Assembly (NCBI RefSeq): GCF_014219065.1
Contig: NZ_JACLGO010000009.1
Location: 62,001 to 126,000 of the forward strand
Source of the DNA: Halopseudomonas xiamenensis
GTDB lineage: Bacteria > Pseudomonadota > Gammaproteobacteria > Pseudomonadales > Pseudomonadaceae
DNA: 64,000 nucleotides
Reading direction: 5' to 3'
The notes under the pieces are model-generated. The model saw only the letters and a program-made list of their open reading frames with translations, was not told the origin of the DNA and did no database searches. The position numbers and the translations under genes are program-made. Shown here one piece after another: positions 50,236-58,278 of the stretch (its first letter is position 1; each line of letters starts with the position of its first letter).

Positions 50236-51218
50236 ACCCCGGTCTCCTCTGCATACACATCCCTGCCCAATTCCGACACATCGGGATACGGACTGCTCAG
50301 ACCGAACTCGACAGCTTCTTCGAACTGTGCGCGGTTCTCATCTTCGATCGCCTGCAACTGCTCAGCCGTTGCATGGCCTTCTGCAATCAACCACTGGTTG
50401 AACGCTGGCATGGGATCTGCCGCCACGGCGGCATCCATGATTTCCTTGGCGATGTAGTGCCCGTCATCACCGAGCAGGTGGCCGCGGAAGCGGAAGGTCT
50501 TGGCCTCCAGCAGAGTCGGCCCCTGGCCGTTGCGCGCACGTTCTATCGCTTCGCGGGCGGCGCAGTACATGTCCACCGCATCGTTGCCATTGCACTGGAT
50601 GCCATGCATACCGTAACCGATGGCGCGGTCAACGATATCCCGCGCGCCGGTACCGTATTCGTACTTGGTGTGCTCGGCGTAACCGTTGTTCTGGCAGACG
50701 AACACCACCGGCAGGTTCCACACCGAGGCCAGGTTCAACGCCTCGTGAAAGGCACCGATGTTGGAGGCGCCGTCACCGAAGTTGACCACAGTCACCTGGC
50801 CGCTTTTCTTCAACAGCGCAGCCCAGGCCAGGCCGTTGGCAATCGGCAGGCCCGAGCCGACGATACCGGTGGTCACCGGCAGTCCAGACGCCAAGTGGGT
50901 GATGTGCATCGGACCGCCCTTGCCTTTGCAGGTGCCGGTCGCCTTGCCCATGAATTCAGCCACGAATGGCTTGAGAGGGATGCCCTTGGCCAACTGGTCA
51001 TGGATGCCACGGTAGGTGGTAATAACGTAATCATCGGCCCGCAGGTTGACCGAGATGGCCGATGGCACCAGTTCCTGCCCACGTGGAGAGTAGTACGGCG
51101 AGGCAATCTGCCCGGCTTTGATCAGTTCGATGAAACGATCATCCGCAATCTTGATCAAGGTCGCTTTGCGATAGATCTCGAGCAGTACGGATGTGTCTGG
51201 AGACGTGAGCTCAGTCAT
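50232..51218 (-). CDS. 2-oxoacid/acetoin dehydrogenase E1 component, alpha subunit
   Basis: A 328-residue thiamine diphosphate-binding subunit. The cofactor motif starts GDGASNIGAFHEALN at residue 148 and ends with CQNNGYAEHT. YYSPRGQELVPSA and KGKGGPMHI are typical of AcoA/PdhA proteins. ATG 51218 has GAGG six bases upstream. First gene of the operon E1 alpha, E1 beta, lipoyl, E2, SDR. A shared island operator lies 52 bp upstream. The substrate is probably a ring-cleavage keto acid or diketone. Confidence 0.92.
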   Translation of the reverse strand: MTELTSPDTSVLLEIYRKATLIKIADDRFIELIKAGQIASPYYSPRGQELVPSAISVNLRADDYVITTYRGIHDQLAKGIPLKPFVAEFMGKATGTCKGKGGPMHITHLASGLPVTTGIVGSGLPIANGLAWAALLKKSGQVTVVNFGDGASNIGAFHEALNLASVWNLPVVFVCQNNGYAEHTKYEYGTGARDIVDRAIGYGMHGIQCNGNDAVDMYCAAREAIERARNGQGPTLLEAKTFRFRGHLLGDDGHYIAKEIMDAAVAADPMPAFNQWLIAEGHATAEQLQAIEDENRAQFEEAVEFGLSSPYPDVSELGRDVYAEETGV

Positions 51219-51270
51219 GAGTACCTCGCATGGGACACCTCTATTTATTGTTTTCCTGCCTTGCTTGTTT

Positions 51271-51296
51271 AAAACCAACAAGGTTGTTTTTATTTA
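51271..51296 (-). promoter_or_regulatory. Island operator element C (upstream of E1-E2 operon)
   Basis: On the minus strand it starts TAAATAAAAACAACC and ends TTGTTGGTTTT. The inverted repeat AAAACA/TGTTTT has one mismatch. 52 bp upstream of E1 alpha. A less ordered AT-rich stretch with GCTTGG/CCAAGC surrounds it. Confidence 0.65.
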
Positions 51297-51364
51297 TTCT
51301 AACCAAGCTGTTTTTAAACGGCAAGCTACAACTTGGTTATTTATCGAAGTCTGGAGAACGCCTT

Positions 51365-51802
51365 CTAACCAGCAAGAAACTCGGTCAGCTCGAAAACATT
51401 GCCATCAGGATCTCGACCATAGGTTGTTTTCGAGTCGCCAAAATCCTGTGGCAGACAATGGAAGGAAGCCCCCAACGTCACCAGACGTTCGCATACCTGC
51501 TCAATATCCGTCACATCGAAACAGAAATGGGTAATCCCGAAATGATGGACTGGCCGGGTTTCCTGCACCGGCGGCGACACAGGCTGCAAGAACTGGAACA
51601 GTTCCAGCCGCATGCCCCCAAGGCGCAGCATCATCGAGCGCGCCGATGATTCCGGCAGTCCCATGATATTGTTGATCCTGTCTTCCCCCGGCGGCCAGTC
51701 GACCGCACTCTCCTCGGCAAACCCGAAACCCTGCTGATAGAACCCGGCCAGCCGGTCCAGATTCGGCGTGGAGATGGCTACATGATGCACAGCATTGATC
51801 AT
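51365..51802 (-). CDS. VOC family protein 2
   Basis: A 145-residue vicinal-oxygen-chelate protein. VHHVAISTPNLDRLAGFY and HFGITHFCFDV supply the histidine ligands, and DPDGNVFELTEF the glutamate. AGGAAG precedes ATG 51802. It is the last gene of the operon that begins with two SnoaL-like genes and a Rieske oxygenase. A lyase, epimerase or single-domain ring-cleaving enzyme are all possible. Confidence 0.8.
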   Translation of the reverse strand: MINAVHHVAISTPNLDRLAGFYQQGFGFAEESAVDWPPGEDRINNIMGLPESSARSMMLRLGGMRLELFQFLQPVSPPVQETRPVHHFGITHFCFDVTDIEQVCERLVTLGASFHCLPQDFGDSKTTYGRDPDGNVFELTEFLAG

Positions 51803-51899
51803 CGAACTGTCTTCCTCTTATACGGCCGTTCCTGCGACCACTACAGGCCGGAGCCGGAGCAGCAATGGCGACCGCAGGCTCCGGCACAGCTGCCGCCAA

Positions 51900-53219
51900 T
51901 CAGACCCGACCGGCAATATAGTCGTTGATGACTTCGTGATAACGGCGCACCCGCGCCTCCTGACCAGACAGGTAGGAATCACTGTAACCACGGGAGTTCA
52001 GACCACGCTGTTGCGCTATCGCCACGCTCAGGTCCTGATCGGCGACAAAGCCGATAGACTGATCGCCATGCTTGAACACCTCATGGGCTGCTGGAGCAAG
52101 CGGATGCATGCCAACCGGTGTCTCCACCTCGGTTTGCCCTTCTTCGGCAATCACGAAGAACCAATGATCAAACAGGCACTTTTCCGGGTCGGTCGGGTGC
52201 GGCTGCGGACGCAAGATCTGGTAGCTCTCCGCCGCCATGGTGAAGGACATATTGGGAAACAGCGTGTAGTGGTAATAGTCGGTCAGCTGATCGTCATTCA
52301 GATTGTCATAATGCTGATACCCACGCTCGGCACCCAGCTTGCGCTTCTGCTGCTGTACTGCCAGACGAGCATCAGCCGCCCTACCGTCGAAGTCGTCCGG
52401 ATCCAGTTTCCAGGCACGCATGATACTGGCCAGCGGCTCCTGGATCTTCTTCGACTTGACCCCGGCCGCCGGCAGACAGCCTTTCATCAGCATGCGGCTG
52501 TGGCCATTGTTGAAGATTTCGAAATCGGTGTTCTGGTAGTCATCATCAATGAATGTGGCCAGCTCCTTGTGCAGCGCCTGCACGTGATAGGCCTCGTTGA
52601 AGTTGTCCTGGATAACCTTCCAGTTGCAATCAACCTCGGCGGTCATGTGCATGACCCGCACCATGCGCTCCATGGGGTAACATTCCAACTGGTCGGCAAC
52701 CACGCCCAGCGACTCACGTAGGGGCTTGGCCTGCGGATCCATGTTGATCCACACCAGCCCACCAAAGGTTTCACAAGGCAGTTCCTTGAGCCCCAGCTTG
52801 CCTACCGGATTCCCCTGAGGAAAATCATCCGTATCCTTGGCAATCAGCAGGCTGCCATTGAGGCCGTAACACCAGCTGTGGTAATTGCACACCAGGCGCC
52901 GGACCTTGGTCTGCTCGCACTCGACCATGCGGTTGCCACGGTGCTGACAGACGTTGTAGAAGGCGCGGATCCGTCCTTCGTCGTCGCGCACCATGAGAAT
53001 CGACTCCTTGCCGATCTCATGGGTAACCACGCAACCGGCATCGGGAAACTGCGCCTCGACCGCCCCCACCTGCCAGGTGCGGGTCCACATATGATCCCAC
53101 TCCTGTTGCATGAATTCGCGACTGTAATAGCGATCACCGGAGATCGGGTCGCCACGCAGGAACTCACCCTCCACCAGGGCAGCACGGGTTTTTTCGGCCA
53201 ACGACAGGGAAGCATTCAT
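51900..53219 (-). CDS. Rieske oxygenase alpha subunit 2
   Basis: A 439-residue protein with Rieske ligands Cys91, His93 (CQHRGN), Cys111 and His114 (CNYHSW) and iron ligands His212/His217 in DNFNEAYHVQALH. The start MNASLS has AGGAGGAG nine bases upstream. It shares architecture and the C-terminal ARVRRYHEVINDY with the Rieske protein at 54506, so the two are likely paralogues. Preceded by two SnoaL-like genes and followed by a VOC gene. Confidence 0.9.
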   Translation of the reverse strand: MNASLSLAEKTRAALVEGEFLRGDPISGDRYYSREFMQQEWDHMWTRTWQVGAVEAQFPDAGCVVTHEIGKESILMVRDDEGRIRAFYNVCQHRGNRMVECEQTKVRRLVCNYHSWCYGLNGSLLIAKDTDDFPQGNPVGKLGLKELPCETFGGLVWINMDPQAKPLRESLGVVADQLECYPMERMVRVMHMTAEVDCNWKVIQDNFNEAYHVQALHKELATFIDDDYQNTDFEIFNNGHSRMLMKGCLPAAGVKSKKIQEPLASIMRAWKLDPDDFDGRAADARLAVQQQKRKLGAERGYQHYDNLNDDQLTDYYHYTLFPNMSFTMAAESYQILRPQPHPTDPEKCLFDHWFFVIAEEGQTEVETPVGMHPLAPAAHEVFKHGDQSIGFVADQDLSVAIAQQRGLNSRGYSDSYLSGQEARVRRYHEVINDYIAGRV

Positions 53220-53285
53220 AATTGTTCAACTCCTCCTCGCTCCCGGCTCAATACGGAACCGGCAACGGGTTATCAGGCTGTTCAG

Positions 53286-53822
53286 TCAAAGCGGGTTAAT
53301 AAGGCGGTGCTGGTACACCAGGTCGGTTTCATCACGTTGCCCCTGCAGCTGATACTGGGCGAACTCACCATCTTCGCGACCGCTGTACGGCCAGGCAGTG
53401 TTCCAGTCGAGAATCAGGTCTCGGGAATACAGACGCCAGACACCATCGCGCTTCTCCCATACATCGAGGTAACGCATGTTGTCCGGACAATTGATCAGCT
53501 CTCCTTCCGGCGGCTGCATGGCAGCATTGCCGAGCATGTAGCTTTCTGCCGTAGCCCGGTTACCATCGAGCTGGATGCTCACCGTGGAAAACCGGTGCCA
53601 GCCCATCACCAGGTTGGCCTTGATAAAAGGAATATTCTGCTCGCAGAACTCCCAGGCGTTGCCGGCATATACGCCGAAGTCGACCACACCGTCTGCATGA
53701 AACACCGACTTGAGCAGTTCCAGGTCGCAGCGGTCTACTGCCTGGATATAGCGCGCCATCTGATCCTCGATGGCCTGAATATCAAGTGCCGCGGCCAATC
53801 TTCGCTTCAGCTCCATGGTCAT
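53286..53822 (-). CDS. SnoaL-like (NTF2-fold) protein A
   Basis: A 178-residue NTF2/SnoaL_4-type protein. IEDQMARYIQAVDRCDLELLKSVF and the DLILDWNTAWP segment are typical. The start overlaps the stop of protein B by 4 bp, so they are co-translated and may form a heteromer. SnoaL-fold proteins include cyclases, isomerases, dehydratases and oxygenase beta subunits. It directly precedes Rieske gene 2. No clear catalytic set could be assigned. Confidence 0.72.
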   Translation of the reverse strand: MTMELKRRLAAALDIQAIEDQMARYIQAVDRCDLELLKSVFHADGVVDFGVYAGNAWEFCEQNIPFIKANLVMGWHRFSTVSIQLDGNRATAESYMLGNAAMQPPEGELINCPDNMRYLDVWEKRDGVWRLYSRDLILDWNTAWPYSGREDGEFAQYQLQGQRDETDLVYQHRLINPL

Positions 53823-54337
53823 TCCCCCAGCAATGCATAGGCCGGATCATCCTTGCTGCGCTCGCCCCGCTTGAACAGGGCGAACATGCCCTCATCCGAA
53901 GCGGTTGCCGGATGATTCATGTTCCAGTCATGCACGAAGGTTCGCCGGGCAATCTTCCACTCGCCCTGCTCCCGGCGGTAGTGATCGAGGAAGCGCCCAC
54001 CGATCAGCCGGTCGGTTCTCTGCCCATCAGCAACCACAGTGCTGACATTGATGACGTACACCTCACCTCGGGCCTGATCGCCATCAACTTCGAAATATTC
54101 ATTGGAAAGGGAGGAAAAGGTCTTTTCCAGCGTGTCATCCGACGAGGTGCTGGCGATGACGAAGGGCTGCACATCACCCTGGTGACTGCCCCAGTCAATC
54201 TGCGCATCCCCGGTCCAGCAGGACACCATCAGACAGCGATCCATACGATCGAATGCCCGGGCAAACCGCGCGTTGAGCAGGCGCAATGCCTGTTTGGCTT
54301 CCACCTGTTCCAGAAGCTCCAAATCAGACTGCTGCAT
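53819..54337 (-). CDS. SnoaL-like (NTF2-fold) protein B
   Basis: A 172-residue protein (ATG 54337, GGAG seven bases upstream; ATG 54349 is a weaker alternative). EAKQALRLLNARFARAFDRMD and FVHDWNMNHP mark the SnoaL_4 fold, and it differs clearly from protein A. First gene of the operon B, A, Rieske 2, VOC. The shared island operator (54433-54458) lies 95 bp upstream. Confidence 0.72.
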   Translation of the reverse strand: MQQSDLELLEQVEAKQALRLLNARFARAFDRMDRCLMVSCWTGDAQIDWGSHQGDVQPFVIASTSSDDTLEKTFSSLSNEYFEVDGDQARGEVYVINVSTVVADGQRTDRLIGGRFLDHYRREQGEWKIARRTFVHDWNMNHPATASDEGMFALFKRGERSKDDPAYALLGE

Positions 54338-54432
54338 AAATATCTCCATACCTGATTATTTGATTTATACGGTACTGAAAGCCGGCCATCAGCTGGCCAG
54401 AAATGGATCAATCCACATTACCTTGCCAATTG

Positions 54433-54458
54433 AAAACAAGTCAAACTGTTTTTATTTA
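54433..54458 (-). promoter_or_regulatory. Island operator element D (upstream of SnoaL-Rieske 2 operon)
   Basis: On the minus strand it starts TAAATAAAAACAGTTTG and ends ACTTGTTTT. AAAACA-N8-TGTTTT is perfect (54433-54438 and 54447-54452 on the plus strand). It lies between the Rieske 3 stop and the SnoaL B start. Confidence 0.68.
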
Positions 54459-54505
54459 AGACAAAAACAAACAGCGGAGCAGATACCTGCCCCGCAGCCG
54501 TCAGC

Positions 54506-55846
54506 TCAGCGACGCCCTTCCAGGTAGTCGTTGATCACCTCGTGGAAGCGCCGCACCCGAGCCTCCTGATCCGACAGATAGCAGTCCTCGAATGCCATGG
54601 AGTGCAGCCCACGCTGCATGGTTTCCGCCAGGTCCAGATCCTGGGTAAGGAAGTCCCCCTGGTCAATCGCCGCTTCATATTCAGCATAGTTGTCGGTCTC
54701 ATGCTCGGCCTCTTCCACCGGGCGCATACCGTACAGTGTCGGCACCTCGTCCTGGCCCTCGATCTTCGGCACCAGATACCAGTAGTCGAAGGTCGACCAG
54801 TTGGGATCATTCGCGTCCGGCTCGGTGCGAAACACGTGTAGACCTTCGGCGGTGCCGGTCAGCGTCAGATTGGGGAAGCACGTATGGTGCATCTGATCGG
54901 TGAGCTCGTCATCGGTCATGTTGTCGTACTGGGTGTAACCCCGCTGCGGGCCGAGCTTGCGACGCGCCTGCTGCAACGCCAGACGAGCCTCGTGGTCTCG
55001 TCCACGGTACTCTTCAGCATCCACCCCCCACTCCTTCAGCACCTCGACCCACAATTCCTGGGTACGATCCTCCACCGGCAGGCGACTGGTCGGCTGCAGC
55101 TTCTGGATCATGCGGTTGTGGCCGTTGGGGTACATCTCGAACAGGGTGTTGTCATAATGATCATCGATCATCGGAGCGAACTGTGGGTGTACCACCGCCA
55201 CGTGATAGGCCTCATTGAAGTTGTCGGAGGCAAACTTCCAGTTGGTGTTGACCCGCAGGGTACGCCAGACCACCCGCACATAGTCATCCAGACCTCGGTT
55301 CCCCAGCAGCGTGGGAATCGGATCGAGGAACTCCAGCAGCGGCTTGGCATTCTTGTCGAAGCTCCAGAAGATGAAACCGCCCCAGATTTCACAGCGCAGT
55401 TCCTTGAGGCGCAGCTTGCCGCAGGGGCTGCCCCGGGAGAAGGTTTCTTCATCCTGTACCCACTGCAGCTCGCCGTCGATACCCCAGCGCCAGCCGTGAT
55501 AGGGACAGGTGAAGGCGTCCATGCCGCCTTCCTCGTTGGCTACCAGCTGATTGCCTCGATGCTGGCACACGTTGAAGAAGGCGCGGATGGAATCATCCTT
55601 CTGCTTGACGATCAGAATCGACTCATGGCGGAAGTTGTGGACGATGTAGTCACCCGGCAGCTCCAGCTGAGCGATGCGGCCACCCACATGCCAAACCTTC
55701 TTCCACATGTGCTCCCACTCACGATCGGCAAACTCCTTGCTCCAGTAGCGATCACCGGTAATCGGATCGCCACGGACTTCGAGCGGCATGGCATCGGGAT
55801 GGGTCGGGTAGCTGGCAGTCTGGTTGATCTCGGATATCTTGGTCAT
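54506..55846 (-). CDS. Rieske oxygenase alpha subunit 3
   Basis: A 446-residue protein from ATG 55846, with AGGGAG eight bases upstream. Rieske ligands are Cys94, His96 (CQHRGN), Cys114 and His117 (CPYHGW); iron ligands are His215 and His220 in DNFNEAYHVAVVH. The C-terminal ARVRRFHEVINDYLEGRR is shared with Rieske 2. It lies 33 bp after a SnoaL-like gene in the same direction. Electrons presumably come from the reductase at 38520. Confidence 0.9.
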   Translation of the reverse strand: MTKISEINQTASYPTHPDAMPLEVRGDPITGDRYWSKEFADREWEHMWKKVWHVGGRIAQLELPGDYIVHNFRHESILIVKQKDDSIRAFFNVCQHRGNQLVANEEGGMDAFTCPYHGWRWGIDGELQWVQDEETFSRGSPCGKLRLKELRCEIWGGFIFWSFDKNAKPLLEFLDPIPTLLGNRGLDDYVRVVWRTLRVNTNWKFASDNFNEAYHVAVVHPQFAPMIDDHYDNTLFEMYPNGHNRMIQKLQPTSRLPVEDRTQELWVEVLKEWGVDAEEYRGRDHEARLALQQARRKLGPQRGYTQYDNMTDDELTDQMHHTCFPNLTLTGTAEGLHVFRTEPDANDPNWSTFDYWYLVPKIEGQDEVPTLYGMRPVEEAEHETDNYAEYEAAIDQGDFLTQDLDLAETMQRGLHSMAFEDCYLSDQEARVRRFHEVINDYLEGRR

Positions 55847-55879
55847 TTTGTGTACTCCCTGGAGTGACGAGCCCGGCAC

Positions 55880-56329
55880 TCAGTGGTCCTGGTGGATTTC
55901 AGTGAGGGACTCAGGCATCGGCATGCCTTCCAGAATGTAATAGGCGCTGATCTTCCACTCACCGGCGACCTTGACGCAGTCCATGCGGTAGCGCACATGC
56001 ACCTGCACGCTGTTGCCATCTCTGGAGCGTCCCAGACCTTCCACATAGGCAGTCATCGCGGCTGTGTCACCCTCATAGGCAGCAACCCGGAAGTTGCTGA
56101 TGTAGTGAGTATGGTGGGTCATGTTGGCAAACACGTTTTCGTAGAACTGGCGGAAACGCTCCTTACCGGGCATCGCTGCCAGACCGATATCGGAAAAGTC
56201 CAGCAACGCATCGTCGGTGAACAGATCCAGCAGCTCCGGCAGATCCGTCAGCTTGTCCACGGCATAGCAGTACTCGGTCATCAGATCCTGGAGGGCAATA
56301 CGGTCTTCGAGGGGTAATCTTATTTTCAT
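55880..56329 (-). CDS. SnoaL-like (NTF2-fold) protein C
   Basis: A 149-residue SnoaL_4-type protein: LQDLMTEYCYAVDKLTDL, then KERFRQFYENVFANMTHHTHYISN and VAGEWKISAYYILEG. AGGATC lies upstream of ATG 56329. It precedes Rieske 3 and may be its structural beta subunit or an isomerase acting on the product. Divergent from TetR 2. Confidence 0.75.
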   Translation of the reverse strand: MKIRLPLEDRIALQDLMTEYCYAVDKLTDLPELLDLFTDDALLDFSDIGLAAMPGKERFRQFYENVFANMTHHTHYISNFRVAAYEGDTAAMTAYVEGLGRSRDGNSVQVHVRYRMDCVKVAGEWKISAYYILEGMPMPESLTEIHQDH

Positions 56330-56413
56330 GATTGATCCTGGTTGTGGAACTCGGGGCTCAGGCAGCTCCGGTCACCTTTCTTATTGATAGCAGCGCTTGC
56401 GGCAGCGCCATAA

Positions 56414-56430
56414 TTAGAACATCATTCTAA
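56414..56430. promoter_or_regulatory. Palindrome in the SnoaL C-TetR 2 divergent region
   Basis: TTAGAACATCATTCTAA has 6-bp perfect arms and a 5-bp spacer. It lies between the divergent SnoaL C and TetR 2 genes, so it is a good candidate operator for TetR 2. Confidence 0.5.
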
Positions 56431-56626
56431 ACAAGTGCGAAATTACTGAGAAATGCGATGCCTGTCAACGCTGTTCATCGCCTGGACCATCCGGACGTTG
56501 TTTCACCGAATCGACTCTGCAAGACTGGGACGGCATACCCCCTCAGCAACACACACAGAGTCTCGAGCAGCTGTGTTGCCTGGACATGACAGCACCGCCA
56601 ACCTGGCACGGTGCGCCACATACGGG

Positions 56627-57334
56627 ATGACGATGGTTATAGATACGGTTGGTTTTTTATCGGTTTCCTGGGCTGACGCTACGGACTGGATCAGCCCGCC
56701 CAGCCAGCAGCGCAGCCGGCATACCCTGCAGAAGGTGCTGACCACGGCCCGCGACCTGTTCATCCGGCAGGGCTTCGAGGAAACCACCATCGCGCAGATT
56801 TCCCGCCAGTCGCGGGTCTCGGTCGGCTCGATCTACAACCTGTTTCCCGACAAGCATTCGATTTTCCGCGCGCTGTACGAGCACTACCGTGCGGCCCGGG
56901 AAGCCCAGATCGGCAACATGGTCGACCAGCCTCACTGGGACAGCACTCCGGCCCTGGATGTGATTCGCTTCCACATAGAGATCGTTTTCAGCTCCTCCCG
57001 CGAGGATGCGGGCTTTCTGCGCCTGGTGGAACAGCGCCGCGGTGCCGACATGGGCTTCTACCAAACCCTGGCCCGGGCCGAGGAGAGTTTCTGTCAGTTG
57101 ATGCTCAGCCTCTATGCACGGCATGCCGACGAATTCGATCACCCCGACCTGGCCACCGCGGTTCGTTATCTGCACTACGTCATTCGCGGTTCGGCCATCT
57201 GGTCGATCATGCCACAGGAGCCTGATGACCCTTTCTTCACCGTCGCCAGCCCCCGCTACCAGGAGGAAACCATGCGCATGGCCTGCCGCTATATGGGATT
57301 ACAACCGGGCGACCGGGCTGGCCACGCCGGTTGA
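56627..57334 (+). CDS. TetR-family regulator 2
   Basis: A 235-residue regulator with helix-turn-helix TIAQISRQSRVSVGSIYNLF and a C-terminal domain rich in hydrophobic helices. The frame is open back to 56453, but the added residues look unconserved. ATG 56627 or 56633 is chosen without a good ribosome binding site. It is divergent from the SnoaL C-Rieske 3 operon, which carries a palindrome in the gap, and convergent with the TIM-barrel gene only 4 bp away. It likely controls Rieske 3. The ligand is unknown. Confidence 0.78.
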   Translation: MTMVIDTVGFLSVSWADATDWISPPSQQRSRHTLQKVLTTARDLFIRQGFEETTIAQISRQSRVSVGSIYNLFPDKHSIFRALYEHYRAAREAQIGNMVDQPHWDSTPALDVIRFHIEIVFSSSREDAGFLRLVEQRRGADMGFYQTLARAEESFCQLMLSLYARHADEFDHPDLATAVRYLHYVIRGSAIWSIMPQEPDDPFFTVASPRYQEETMRMACRYMGLQPGDRAGHAG

Positions 57335-57338
57335 CGGA

Positions 57339-58193
57339 TCAGCCGGCCAGCCGCCAGCCGCTCTGATCCAGCACGCGCCGGGTCTCGCTGGCGCAGATGT
57401 CTGCGGCCTCGATGGCCGACAGGGTGTCCAGCCGCGAGGAGAAGATTTCCGGGCCGATATTCTCCACTCCCCCCTTGGCCTGCAGGATCGTCAGGATCTC
57501 GACGAGCGGCAGCTCACCCTGACCGGGTATCAGGCGGTGTTGCAGGCAGTCTTCAAACAGATTGGCGCCGTGCAGCCTGGCATGCCCGTCGGCCACCTGC
57601 ACTGTGCGGATACTGCCCGCCGGCAACTGTCGCAGCAGGTCCAGATCCGGCTCCCCGCGCAGAAAGTGCCAGGTGTCGAAAAACACACTGGCCCCATCGG
57701 CCAGCGAGCCGCGGACAATATCCCAGGCCATGGTCAGCGACGGAATGGAGAACATGGGGATGAACTCCAGCTCGGCACGGATACCCAGCTGTCCGGCCCG
57801 CCTGCTGAAGTCTGCCCAGCGTGTCGCCAGTTGCTCCGTATCGTACCGCTCCCGGTCGAATACGCCGGTCGCACATATGGCGCTCAACCCCAGAGCCTGA
57901 CAGATCTCCAGACACTCTGCTGCTGACGCTCCCAGTACCTGCCTGGCAGCCTCGGGTAACTCGGCGGCAAAGGGCTCGGGCAGCCAGCCGGCAAAGCCAT
58001 CGTAGTGGCTCAGCCGAATGCCGTAGTCACCGGCCAGCGCTCGTATGTCCGCTGCCCCCATGCCCTGCGCCTCCAACTGCCGATAGGTGAGCAGGCCGAT
58101 CGGCAGGCAGTTGAAGCCGCCCGCCTGCGCTGCCCGCAATTGATCCTCGAAGCCATGTTGCCTGACACACGCCGGCCACAGGGAAAAGTCCAT
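57339..58193 (-). CDS. Sugar phosphate isomerase/epimerase-like TIM-barrel protein
   Basis: A 284-residue AP_endonuc_2/xylose-isomerase-like barrel, ATG 58193 with AAGGGG upstream. RAELEFIPMF, VFFDTWHFLRGE and VQVADGHARLHG supply the usual Glu/Asp/His metal ligands. The superfamily covers isomerases, epimerases and dehydratases. It is the last gene of the operon containing GST, SDR and ThuA-like genes. No specific reaction can be named. Confidence 0.75.
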   Translation of the reverse strand: MDFSLWPACVRQHGFEDQLRAAQAGGFNCLPIGLLTYRQLEAQGMGAADIRALAGDYGIRLSHYDGFAGWLPEPFAAELPEAARQVLGASAAECLEICQALGLSAICATGVFDRERYDTEQLATRWADFSRRAGQLGIRAELEFIPMFSIPSLTMAWDIVRGSLADGASVFFDTWHFLRGEPDLDLLRQLPAGSIRTVQVADGHARLHGANLFEDCLQHRLIPGQGELPLVEILTILQAKGGVENIGPEIFSSRLDTLSAIEAADICASETRRVLDQSGWRLAG

Positions 58194-58278
58194 GGGTGAT
58201 CCCCTTGACTGTTGATTGGTTTCAGGCAATACGCAGGATCTGCCGGCGATTGTTCCATTCGCCCATATGGCCCTCGAC

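Noticed and set aside
53286-54337. SnoaL A/B as ordinary Rieske beta subunits
   Set aside because: They have the general fold but not the classical beta-subunit sequence signature I know; kept as SnoaL-like of unknown role.
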